Assembly: GCA_009703925.1 (NCBI GenBank)
Contig: WLFD01000005.1
Coordinates: 1 to 38,206 of the forward strand
DNA: 38,206 nucleotides
Direction of reading: 5' to 3'
Origin: Actinomycetota bacterium
GTDB taxonomy: Bacteria > Actinomycetota > Acidimicrobiia > Acidimicrobiales > Acidimicrobilacustridaceae
Below the pieces are notes generated by a model. That model had not been told where the DNA came from. It searched no databases and saw only the letters and a program-made list of their open reading frames with translations. Of the stretch, positions 16,022 through 26,831 are shown in pieces. The position numbers were made by a program, and so were the translations under genes. How positions within the stretch are numbered: position 1 is the first letter of the stretch; the number at the start of each line of letters is the position of its first letter.

Positions 16022-17689
16022 TTATCGGTTGGAGATACTGGTGATCGGACGTTCGAACTGCACGAGTGCAGGTTGGGCGTCTCGTGCAGGATTGACCAGC
16101 AGATCGGGAACGATGCCGTAACCGATGGTCACCACGACACAGATCGTAAGAGCAATCCCGGCGGAAAGCGGAATCCGGATTCGGGTCGAGTGCGCCGGTT
16201 CCGGACCATCGTTGCCGTCGTCGCCGCCCGACATGAACATCGCCACGATGACCCGCAGATACAGGAACGCCGAGATGACGGCAGAAACCATGGCCACGAT
16301 GGCCAAAGGCGTGCTGTGGGCGTTGACCGCTGCGGTGATCGCGTAGAACTTGGCGAAGAATCCAGCCGTGAACGGAATGCCGGCCTGCGCAAGAAGCAGG
16401 ATGGTGAAGGCGATGGCCAGTTGCGGATTGGAGCGTGAAAGCCCCTTGTAATCCGACAGTTGGTGATTGCCGTCCCCGCGTCCGCCGACGAGCGTCGCGA
16501 TTCCGAACGAACCGGCGACCATGAAGGTGTAGACGGCCAGATAGAAGACCGTCGCCGAGTTCCCCTGTTCGGATCCGGCCTGAACCGCCATGAGGATGAA
16601 CCCGGCGTGGCTGATCGAGGAGTAGGCGAGCATCCGCTTGACGTTGCTCTGGACGATGGCGAGGGCGGCGCCCACAACCATCGAGAGTATGGCCAGGGCG
16701 TAGATCATCGGCTTCCAGGTCGAGCCGTAGTTCGAGAAGGTGAGGACGAAGATCCGCACGAGTCCCGCGAATGCGGCCGCCTTGACGCCGGCAGCCATCC
16801 AGGCGACGGCCGGAGTGGGAGCACCGTCGTAGACATCGGGGCTCCACGCGTGGAACGGAACCGCCGAGACCTTGAAGGCGAGGCCCACCAGAAGGAGACC
16901 GAGACCGATGAGGAGCAGTCCGTTCTGGACGGGAACCACCTGCGCCATGAAGTTCTTGATCTCGACCAGGTTCGTCGACCCGGTTGCGCCGTAGATCATG
17001 GCGATGCCGTAGAGGAAGAAGGCGGAAGAGAACGCGCCGAGGATGAAGTACTTCATCCCGGACTCCTGCGACTGCGAGCGCCGCAGGTGCATTCCCGCCA
17101 TCACGTAGACCGCGATCGAGAGGGTTTCGAGGCCGATGAACAGGACGATCAGATCGTTCGACATGGCCATGATCACGCCGCCGGCGGCGGAGATGAGCAT
17201 CAGCACATAGAACTCGGGACCTTCCATGTCCTCGCGACGCAAGTAGGCATTGGCCAACAGCGCAGCGAGGATGACTCCCGCGCACAACGTGATGATCACG
17301 AAGATTCCGAAGCCGTCGATGCCCACGGCACCACCGACTGTCGAGAATGGGCCCGGTTGCGAGGGCGAAAGTTCCCAGCCGAGCAACGAGCTCCAGTTCT
17401 GAACGCGGGCCCAGAGGGGAACTGCGCTGATCGCAGCAGCCACCGCGATCGCGACGGTCACGGTCGAGAACAGTCCACGCGGCGCCTTGCCGCGCAGGAA
17501 CGAGGAGAAGGTGAGCACGAGCAGTCCTCCGACAAGGAGGATCAGCATCGGGAGCAGCGCCGACCAGTCGACCGACGGTCCGGCGAGACTGACTGTGCCT
17601 TCACTGGCCGAGCCCGACGTCGAAGCAGCTCCGACAAGAGCATCGGTGAGCGGTTGGGTCTGGGCAAGAATCGAGCCGAGCGCGATCAC
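16022..17689 (-). CDS. nuoN: NADH-quinone oxidoreductase subunit N, 14-subunit set
   Basis: A 555-residue antiporter-like pumping subunit. GLETLSIAVYVMAG carries the TM5 Glu, and FKVSAVPFHAWSPDVYDG the channel Lys, followed by GAPTPAVAWMAAGVKAAAF. An N-terminal stretch of about 40 residues before the first helix accounts for the extra length. GTG at 17689 overlaps the nuoM stop by 4 bp (GTGA). Last gene of the full operon. Confidence 0.96.
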   Translation of the reverse strand: MIALGSILAQTQPLTDALVGAASTSGSASEGTVSLAGPSVDWSALLPMLILLVGGLLVLTFSSFLRGKAPRGLFSTVTVAIAVAAAISAVPLWARVQNWSSLLGWELSPSQPGPFSTVGGAVGIDGFGIFVIITLCAGVILAALLANAYLRREDMEGPEFYVLMLISAAGGVIMAMSNDLIVLFIGLETLSIAVYVMAGMHLRRSQSQESGMKYFILGAFSSAFFLYGIAMIYGATGSTNLVEIKNFMAQVVPVQNGLLLIGLGLLLVGLAFKVSAVPFHAWSPDVYDGAPTPAVAWMAAGVKAAAFAGLVRIFVLTFSNYGSTWKPMIYALAILSMVVGAALAIVQSNVKRMLAYSSISHAGFILMAVQAGSEQGNSATVFYLAVYTFMVAGSFGIATLVGGRGDGNHQLSDYKGLSRSNPQLAIAFTILLLAQAGIPFTAGFFAKFYAITAAVNAHSTPLAIVAMVSAVISAFLYLRVIVAMFMSGGDDGNDGPEPAHSTRIRIPLSAGIALTICVVVTIGYGIVPDLLVNPARDAQPALVQFERPITSISNR

Positions 17690-19331
17690 TTCCCGACCTC
17701 CACGCCTGCGTGATCGCCATGCCCGGCGGATTCACCGGATTTTTCGATCAGCAGGAGGTCGAGACCTCGACCGGCCTGCGTGTCGGGTTCGTTGTATCGA
17801 TCCACTTTTTCTTCCATGCGACTGAGTACCCGGTGGACCGAAGGTTCGATCCTGTCGAGAACGGGCTTCGGATACACGCCGAGAAACACGATGAGTCCGA
17901 TGAGCGGAACCATCACGAGGCGCTCGGAGAGGTTGAGATCCGGGAACGACGCGTTCGCCTCGTCCGGCTCACCGTGGAACACCCGTTGGTAGGCCCACAG
18001 CAGATAGAGGGCGGCGATGATCACGCCGGCGGTGGCGACGACGGCCCACCAGCGATGGGCCATGAACGTACCCAGAAGGATCATGAATTCGCCGACGAAG
18101 CCGTTGAGACCGGGGAGGCCGATCGAGGAGAGCATCACCACGGTGAAGAGGCCTGCGAAGACCGGAGCCGATTTGGCGATGCCCTTGAGGCTCGAGATCT
18201 CGTACGTGTGCCTGCGGGTGTAGAGGAAACCGAGAAGGATGAACAACGCGCCGGTCGAGATGCCGTGGTTGACCATCTGCATGATCGAGCCCTCGACACC
18301 CAGGGTGTTCAGTGCGAACAGACCCATGATCGCGAAGCCCATGTGGGCAACCGACGAATAGGCGACCAATCGCTTCAGGTTCTTCTGCATCGCGGCGACG
18401 ATGCCGCCATAGATGATGCCGATCGCGCCCAAGGTGAGCATCACGGGGGCGAACCACACCGTCGCTTCGGGGAAGAGCTCGAGTCCGTAACGAAGGAAGC
18501 CGTAGGTGCCGAGCTTGAGAAGAATGCCGGCAAGATCGATCGAGCCGGCCGTGGGAGCCTCGGTATGCGCATCGGGAAGCCACGTGTGGAACGGGAACGA
18601 TGGAACCTTCACGGCGAAGGCGACCGCCATGCCGAGGAACAACCAGCGCGCCGTGTTCTGGGCGAGGCTGTCGCTGGCGATGATCTTCACGAAGTCGAAG
18701 CTGATTGTTCCCCCGTCACCGGCCTTGGCGAGGACGGCGAGGCAGACGATCGAGACCAGCATGAACGCCGAGCCGAGCATCGTATAGAGGAAGAACTTCG
18801 TTGCCGCATAGACGCGGCGCCCGTGTCCCCACTTGCCGATCAGCATGTAGAGCGGGACCAGTGTGATCTCGAACATCAGGAAGAACAGGAACAGATCGAG
18901 GGCGAGGAATGCACCCATACAGCCGGCCATGAGAAGCGTCAGCCAGGCGTAGTAGCCCTTCGGATCGTTGTCCGGCTTCGCTGCGAACAGCGCTATCGGA
19001 AAGAGGATGCCGGTCAGCACCACCAGGAACAACGAGATCCCGTCGACGCCGAGGAAGAACTTGATGTCGAGGGACGAAACCCAGGTCTGCTGAACCACGA
19101 ACTGGAAACCCGGGTCGTCGGTCTTGAACTGGATCAGGAGTGCGATGCTCAGGATGCCCGTGGTGAGGGCGGTGATGATCGCGATCTGACGGGCGACCTC
19201 GGGTCGCGACCGCGGGATGAGTCCGATGACGAGAGCACCGATCATCGGCAGGAAAACGAGTGCCGGAAGGATCGGGAAACTGCTCGAACCCGCTTCGGAT
19301 GCGAACAGGCTGGCGGAAAGGGAAGCGATCA

Positions 19332-19332
<1 letters not shown>
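17686..19332 (-). CDS. nuoM: NADH-quinone oxidoreductase subunit M, 14-subunit set
   Basis: A 548-residue pumping subunit. Glu155 in MFEITLVPLYMLIGKWG, Lys242 in VKVPSFPFHTWLPDAHTEAP and Lys273 in LLKLGTYGF are the expected channel residues. A hydrophilic C-terminal extension of about 50 residues (with MEEKVDRYNEPDTQAGRG) follows the last helix. The ATG overlaps the nuoL stop by one base (TGATG). Confidence 0.96.
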
Positions 19333-21317
<1,985 letters not shown>

Positions 21318-21322
21318 GTTCC

Positions 21323-21631
21323 TTACCCCCTCAACAATCGGAGGTCATCGGCGTTGGCGCCGGGACGACGACGGGACATCGCCACGACGAGTGCGAGGCC
21401 GACAACAACTTCGGCCGCCGCAACCACCATCACGAAGAAGACGATCACCTGACCCGAGATGTCGTTCAGCATTTCGCCGAAGGTGACGAAGGTGAGGTTC
21501 ACGGCATTGAGCATGAGTTCGACGCACATGATCATGACAAGTGGATTCCGGCGGATCAGGAGGCCGACGCCGCCGATCACGAAAAGGATCGCCGCAAGGC
21601 ACAGATACGCAAGGGGAAGATTGGAAGTCAT
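21323..21631 (-). CDS. nuoK: NADH-quinone oxidoreductase subunit K, 14-subunit set
   Basis: A 102-residue, three-helix subunit. The conserved Glu of helix 2 is in VMIMCVELMLNAVN and that of helix 3 in VMVVAAAEVVVGLALVV. The hydrophilic C-terminus ADDLRLLRG is typical of actinobacterial NuoK. TGATG overlap with the nuoJ stop. Confidence 0.96.
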   Translation of the reverse strand: MTSNLPLAYLCLAAILFVIGGVGLLIRRNPLVMIMCVELMLNAVNLTFVTFGEMLNDISGQVIVFFVMVVAAAEVVVGLALVVAMSRRRPGANADDLRLLRG

Positions 21632-22281
21632 CAGTGGCTTCCCTCCCCCGACGCGTCGTCGTTCGGGTTTGCGTTCGATGCTCGGAACGACGAACGGAGG
21701 GGCTCGGTGAGTGGTTCGTCACCCTGATCGGTCATGGACTCGGGCTCCGGGATTGGCTGAAGGTCTGTCGGACGACGGGCAAGGACGACGGCGCCGACGA
21801 CGGCGATGGTGAGCAGGCCGGCGGTGATCTCGAGGGCGAACACGTAGTTCGTGAAGAGTTCGCGGCCGATCTGGACGACGTTGGCCACGTTCGGGGAAAT
21901 CGCCTGGGTCACCGATTCCGCTCCGGTGACTGCACTTTCCTTGCCGATGATGATCACCGCGAGGACGGCTCCCAGGAAGACGAGTCCGACGAGCATCGCA
22001 ACGATCCGCTGACCGACGATCGGTTCCTCGTCGAGATCTTCTTCCTGATCGATGCCGAGGAGCATCATCACGAAAAGAATGAGTACGACGATTGCGCCGG
22101 TGTAGACGATCACCTGCACAACGGCCAGAAGTTGTGCCCCGAGATTCAAGAACAGGACTGCGATCGCGAAGAGTGTCGCCACAAGGCTCAGCGCCGAGTG
22201 GACCGGATTGCGCGAAACCACGACCCCGAGGCCACCCGCAAGCACGACGAGCGCGCACACGACGAAGACTGCAGTCTCCAT
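21631..22281 (-). CDS. nuoJ: NADH-quinone oxidoreductase subunit J, 14-subunit set
   Basis: A 216-residue membrane subunit. VVQVIVYTGAIVVLILFVMM is the conserved helix 3. A polar tail of about 45 residues (from RRPTDLQPIPEPES) follows the last helix. ATG at 22281 is chosen one base after the nuoI stop (TGA-G-ATG), with GGGG 7 nt upstream. The frame is open upstream to 22467, but that part is the His/Asp repeat of nuoI read in another frame. Confidence 0.95.
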   Translation of the reverse strand: METAVFVVCALVVLAGGLGVVVSRNPVHSALSLVATLFAIAVLFLNLGAQLLAVVQVIVYTGAIVVLILFVMMLLGIDQEEDLDEEPIVGQRIVAMLVGLVFLGAVLAVIIIGKESAVTGAESVTQAISPNVANVVQIGRELFTNYVFALEITAGLLTIAVVGAVVLARRPTDLQPIPEPESMTDQGDEPLTEPLRSSFRASNANPNDDASGEGSH

Positions 22282-22282
22282 C

Positions 22283-22972
22283 TCAGTGCCCCCCGTCGTG
22301 ACTGTCGTCGTCATGACCGTGATCGTCGTGACCGTGATCGTCGTGACCGTGATCGTCATGCTGCGGCGACGTGATCGCGTCCTTGATGTCCTGCGCCGCT
22401 TCGGGGGCGCGCACGCCGTAACCGAGTTCGCCGGACCAACCCACGATTCCTTCGAAATTCGCCGCACCCGACGGAGAGGTGGCGCGCATCCAGGCGGACG
22501 TCATGGTGTCCTCACCCGGTCGCCAGTCTTCCCACGGAAGCTTCTGTGGCAGTCCCTCGTCATCGACGACGAGTTCGGCCTTCGTGTAGATCGCGTCGGC
22601 GCGGTTCGTGAACGAGAACTCGAACATCTTGGATTCGGTGATGGCCTCCGTCGGGCAGGCCTCGACGCAAAGATCACAGTGGATGCAACGCAAGTAGTTG
22701 ATCTCGTAGATGTAGCCGTAGCGCTCGCCGGGAGAGACCGGAGCGTCGGGTTCATTGTCCGCACCGCGGACATAGATGCACTTGGCGGGACAGACCCCGG
22801 CGCAGAGTTCGCAACCGATGCACTTCTCCATACCGTCTTCGTAACGATTGAGGACGTGACGGCCGTGTACACGTGCCGGCTTCGGTGCCTTTTCCTTCGG
22901 GTACTGGGTTGTCACCCGCTGTTTGCGACCGATCTGTCGCAAGCTGACGAGAAATCCTCCGAGATAGCCCAT
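22283..22972 (-). CDS. nuoI: NADH-quinone oxidoreductase subunit I, 14-subunit set, with HDDHG-repeat tail
   Basis: A 229-residue ferredoxin-like subunit with two [4Fe-4S] sites: C51-x2-C54-x2-C57-x3-C61P and C96-x2-C99-x2-C102-x3-C106P. It passes electrons from NuoG to NuoB. The C-terminal tail (about 205-229) is almost entirely His, Asp and Gly, built on tandem HDDHG units encoded by a 15-bp DNA repeat. Such a tail is not part of the usual NuoI fold and could bind metal ions (inference). The ATG overlaps the nuoH stop by one base. Confidence 0.96.
   Translation of the reverse strand: MGYLGGFLVSLRQIGRKQRVTTQYPKEKAPKPARVHGRHVLNRYEDGMEKCIGCELCAGVCPAKCIYVRGADNEPDAPVSPGERYGYIYEINYLRCIHCDLCVEACPTEAITESKMFEFSFTNRADAIYTKAELVVDDEGLPQKLPWEDWRPGEDTMTSAWMRATSPSGAANFEGIVGWSGELGYGVRAPEAAQDIKDAITSPQHDDHGHDDHGHDDHGHDDDSHDGGH
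22313..22357. repeat. Three tandem 15-bp units (GTGACCGTGATCGTC) inside nuoI
   Basis: Units at 22313-22327 (first base A), 22328-22342 and 22343-22357 are otherwise identical. They are in frame and encode HDDHG on the minus strand. A degenerate partial unit lies at about 22300-22312. This in-frame minisatellite could change copy number by slippage. Confidence 0.9.
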
Positions 22973-24183
22973 CAGTCAACGACCCCTTCGAGACGGCGCG
23001 CTTTCGATGTGGCGATGGCGAACTTCAGCAGGCCGTAGCCGATGAGGAAGACCGCACCACCGATGACGATCGTGATCACGCCATTCCAGTGCTGTTCGCG
23101 GGCCACATGGAAGGTTGCGAGAACGAGGATCCATCCGAGCGACAGAGGGATGAGGACCTTCCAGCCCAGATCCATGAGTTGGTCGTAGCGAACCCGGGGA
23201 ACCGTGCCGCGGACCCACACGAAGACGAAGAGAAGACCGATCACCTTCACGAGGAACCAGATCATTCCCCAGAGCCAACCGGGGCCGAACAGCGCTGGCC
23301 CGGCCGGACCACCGAGGAACAGCGTTGCGATGATCGCGGCCATCGTCACGGAGTTCATGAATTCGGCGACGAAGAAGAGGGCGAACCGGATCGAGCTGTA
23401 CTCGGTGTGATAGCTGCCGACGAGTTCCTGCTCGGCCTCGACGACGTCGAAGGGAGGACGGTTGAGTTCGGCCTGGCTGGCGATCATGAAGACCACGAAC
23501 GGAACGATGCCGGCGGCGAGAAGGTTCCAGTTGGGAATGAAATTTCCCCATCCACTTCCGGCTTGCGACACCACCATCTCGTGGGTGCTGAGTGTTCCGG
23601 TCGTGAGAACGACTGCACAGATCGAGAGACCCAGAGCCGCTTCGTACGAGACCATCTGGGCCGATGCACGAACCGAACCGAGCAACGGATATTTCGAACC
23701 CGATGACCAACCGGCGAGCATCACGCCGTAGACCGCTATCGACGACATGGCCAGGGCGAAGAGGATGCCGATGGCGGGATCGGCGAGTTGCAGATAGGTC
23801 GTGCGTCCGAACATCTCGACGGATCCGTCATGCCCGTTCGAGAAGTCGCCGCCGAACGGAATGATCGTGAACAGCAGGAAGGCGGGAACGACCGTGAGGA
23901 ACGGGGCGAGGATGAAGACCCTCAGCTCCGCCCGAGCCGGTTTGAGATCTTCCTTGAAGAAGAACTTGATGCCGTCAGCGAGGGTCTGCAGCACTCCGAA
24001 GGGACCGGCGGTGTTCGGACCGACACGGTTCTGCAGATCGCTCACGAACTTCCGCTCGAACCAGATCATCAGCATCGTGGCCACAAGGAGGAACGCAAAG
24101 ATCCCCACGACCTTGAGCAGGACGATCAGGACGACAGCGAGGTCGACATGGCCCGCAAGAAGCGGGTCTCCTCCGGACATCAT
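22972..24183 (-). CDS. nuoH: NADH-quinone oxidoreductase subunit H, 14-subunit set
   Basis: A 403-residue quinone-tunnel subunit. Conserved QNRVGPNTAGPFG, LQTLADGIKFFFKED, and NRPPFDVVEAEQELVGSYHT then EYSSIRF. The longer C-terminus includes an additional helix (GVITIVIGGAVFLIGYGLLK), common in actinobacterial NuoH. ATG at 24183 overlaps the nuoG stop by 4 bp; a second ATG at 24180 is equally possible. Confidence 0.96.
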   Translation of the reverse strand: MMSGGDPLLAGHVDLAVVLIVLLKVVGIFAFLLVATMLMIWFERKFVSDLQNRVGPNTAGPFGVLQTLADGIKFFFKEDLKPARAELRVFILAPFLTVVPAFLLFTIIPFGGDFSNGHDGSVEMFGRTTYLQLADPAIGILFALAMSSIAVYGVMLAGWSSGSKYPLLGSVRASAQMVSYEAALGLSICAVVLTTGTLSTHEMVVSQAGSGWGNFIPNWNLLAAGIVPFVVFMIASQAELNRPPFDVVEAEQELVGSYHTEYSSIRFALFFVAEFMNSVTMAAIIATLFLGGPAGPALFGPGWLWGMIWFLVKVIGLLFVFVWVRGTVPRVRYDQLMDLGWKVLIPLSLGWILVLATFHVAREQHWNGVITIVIGGAVFLIGYGLLKFAIATSKARRLEGVVD

Positions 24184-26831
24184 GCGGTCTCGATTCGAAT
24201 TTCGGTGACCGGATCGCCGACGTCGATGAGTTCACCGACGCGGACATCGGCCTGGCTCACTACCAACGCCGCTGCGCCACGGGGAACACCGGGATCGGAC
24301 GTGACCGAGAGCGTGAGTGACGCTCGGGAGGATCGCACGGTGACCCGACCCGATTCGGCGACGCCAAGACGATCGAGGTCCCAGGGATTCACCAGCAACG
24401 ACGTTCCGGGAGCGAGTGGCGCGAGAGATGCGGCCGACTGGACGATGGTCCCCTGATCGTAGAGTTTGCGTGTGGCGATCAGACGGAACGCGTAGGAATC
24501 GAGCGGCGGCACCGGAAGCGGGGCGTCCGAAACGAACGACACCAGTCGTGGCGTCGACCCGGGGACGAACCCGTCGTCGTCGGCCATCGCAAGAACGTCG
24601 ATGAAGTCGTCGACGGGCTCTTCGATCTCGGCTTCGATCTCGGCGACAACCTCGTCGACGATCTCTTCGATTGCAGCGTCAATGGCTTCTTCGGCAATCT
24701 CGTCGACAGGAAGATCAAGCGGCAGCACGATGCCATCGGGCGAGGTGGCGAGCACTTCGATCGACAGGCCGAGATGGGCCGGAGCGATCGAACCGATTTC
24801 GTCGAGGATGTCCTGAGGGCTGGAGAATCCGAATTCGGTACCGAGTCGCGATGCGATCTCCGTGGCCAGCATCCAGTCGGGACGGGCCGTTCCCGGCGGT
24901 GTGACCCGCTGGGACACGGTGTTCACGCGGCCCTCGATGTTCGTCGTGGTTCCGGCCTTTTCAGCGAAACCGGCGGCGGCGAGAACGACGTCGGCCCGAC
25001 GGCTCGACGCATTGAGAATCGTGTCGATCGAGATCACGGTGCGGGCGCCGGTGAGGGCACGGGCGGCAAGGTCCTGATCGGGAAAATCGCTCAGGGGGTC
25101 GGCGCCGAGGAGTACGAGCACGTCGATCCGACCGTCGGCGGCGGCCCGCAGGATTCCCTCGGTGTCGAGGCCTCGGGTCGCGGGCACCTTTGTCCAGCGG
25201 GATTCGTACCAATCGCGCCCATCGTCGAGAGCGACGCGGCCGGGAAGGACTCCAGGAGCCATACCCATGTCGAGCGCGCCCCGGACGTTCGCACGGCGAA
25301 GAACCGGAAGGAAACGGGTGTCGGGTCGGGCTTCGATCACCGCAGCAGCGGCGTCGACGACAGCGTCGGCGGATTCGGCCACCGACGAGCGACCGAGAAC
25401 GACCTTCAGCGGACCGTTGGCGGCCGAAAGCAGGGAACGGATCGAGTTGATCTCGTCGACGGCGATGCCGGCGATGTCGCGGTCTGCGTTCGACCCGGCA
25501 ACAAGTGCCCGGACGAGTTCGCCGACCTCACCCGGTCGGGGCTGGACCGAGGCCTTGGCCAAGGACGTGATTCCCGTCGTCCGCGGGGAGATCTCGATCA
25601 GGGTGACCCGATCGTTGACCGCAGCGTGCCGGAGACGCAGGAACAGAACCGGAAGTTCTTCCTTGACGTCGGGGGCGAGCAGCAGAACGGTTCCGCCCGG
25701 GGCGCAGACGTCGTCGATCGTCGCTGCCGGAAGTCCGAGCACAACCTCGGCGGGAAGACCGTCACCGAGCTGCGCATCGACGTTGTCGGTTCCGAGGACG
25801 CCCTTGGCGAGTTTCGCCCAGGCGTAGTTGTCCTCGTTGGTGAGACGTGCTCCACCGATGATTCCGATCGCCTGAGGCGAGGAGGCCTTGGCGAGCGCAT
25901 CCGAAGCGCGGCGAAGGGCATCGGACCAGCGGGCAGGAACGAGCGAGTCGCCTTCGCGGAGAAGCGGCTCGGAGAGTCGACCGTCGGCGTTGACGGCTTC
26001 GCTCGAGAAACGACCTTTGTCGCACAACCAGCCCCAGTTGACCGGGTCGATGTCGACTCCGGCGAAACGCTGGACTTCATCGCGCGACGAGTCGATCGAG
26101 ATCCGGCAGCCGACCGAGCACATCTGGCAGGTCGACTCGGTGGTGTCGAGATCCCACGGGCGGGCCTTGAAGCGATAGCTGGAGGCGGTGAGCGCGCCGA
26201 CCGGGCAGATCTGCACGGTGTTGCCGCTGAAGTACGACGAGAACGGTTCGTCCGGGAACGTGTTGATCTCGGTGTTGTTGCCGCGGTTGATGAAGTGGAT
26301 CAGCGGATCGCCGGCGACTTCCTTGGCAAAACGGGTGCAGCGGTCACACAGGATGCAACGCTCGCGGTCGAGCAGCACGAGATCGCTGATCGGGATCGGC
26401 TTCTCCTTGTGACGCTTCTCCTCGACGAAACGGCTCTCGCCGGGGCCGAAGGCCATCGTCTGGTCCTGGAGCGGACATTCGCCACCCTTGTCGCATACGG
26501 GGCAATCGAGGGGATGGTTCACGAGCAGGAACTCAAGGACACCGTCCTGCGCCTTCTTCGTGATCTCCGATTCGGTGTCGACCTTCATTCCGGGCGTGCA
26601 TTCGATCATGCAGCTCGGCTGAAGTGCCGGGCCGCGACCCGTGTCGACTTCGACAAGGCACATGCGGCACATGCCGACCGGCTTCATCCGCTCGTGATAG
26701 CAGAACCGGGGTATGTAGGTTCCGGCGCGTTCGGCCGCGTCGATGAGCAATTCGCCCTTTCGGGCAATGACCTCGTGGCCGTTGATCTCGACGGAAACGC
26801 CGTCGATCGGGGGAGCCTCGGATTCAGGCAT
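24180..26831 (-). CDS. nuoG: NADH-quinone oxidoreductase subunit G
   Basis: An 883-residue iron-sulfur subunit of the NADH-oxidising arm. The [2Fe-2S] N1b ligands are C44, C55, C58 and C74. The His-Cys3 [4Fe-4S] site is H106, C110, C113 and C119. Next are C159, C162, C165 and C209, and then C235, C238, C242 and C270 (N7-type). The molybdopterin-oxidoreductase-like domain follows. Residues about 704-750 form a very acidic stretch (includes AIEEIVDEVVAEIEAEIEEP), an oddity. The gene is found only in the right-hand set. The ATG overlaps nuoF by 8 bp. Confidence 0.97.
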   Translation of the reverse strand: MPESEAPPIDGVSVEINGHEVIARKGELLIDAAERAGTYIPRFCYHERMKPVGMCRMCLVEVDTGRGPALQPSCMIECTPGMKVDTESEITKKAQDGVLEFLLVNHPLDCPVCDKGGECPLQDQTMAFGPGESRFVEEKRHKEKPIPISDLVLLDRERCILCDRCTRFAKEVAGDPLIHFINRGNNTEINTFPDEPFSSYFSGNTVQICPVGALTASSYRFKARPWDLDTTESTCQMCSVGCRISIDSSRDEVQRFAGVDIDPVNWGWLCDKGRFSSEAVNADGRLSEPLLREGDSLVPARWSDALRRASDALAKASSPQAIGIIGGARLTNEDNYAWAKLAKGVLGTDNVDAQLGDGLPAEVVLGLPAATIDDVCAPGGTVLLLAPDVKEELPVLFLRLRHAAVNDRVTLIEISPRTTGITSLAKASVQPRPGEVGELVRALVAGSNADRDIAGIAVDEINSIRSLLSAANGPLKVVLGRSSVAESADAVVDAAAAVIEARPDTRFLPVLRRANVRGALDMGMAPGVLPGRVALDDGRDWYESRWTKVPATRGLDTEGILRAAADGRIDVLVLLGADPLSDFPDQDLAARALTGARTVISIDTILNASSRRADVVLAAAGFAEKAGTTTNIEGRVNTVSQRVTPPGTARPDWMLATEIASRLGTEFGFSSPQDILDEIGSIAPAHLGLSIEVLATSPDGIVLPLDLPVDEIAEEAIDAAIEEIVDEVVAEIEAEIEEPVDDFIDVLAMADDDGFVPGSTPRLVSFVSDAPLPVPPLDSYAFRLIATRKLYDQGTIVQSAASLAPLAPGTSLLVNPWDLDRLGVAESGRVTVRSSRASLTLSVTSDPGVPRGAAALVVSQADVRVGELIDVGDPVTEIRIETA

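Noticed and set aside
22313-22357. Possible CRISPR array
   Set aside because: The 15-bp units are directly adjacent with no spacers, in frame inside nuoI, and no cas genes are present.
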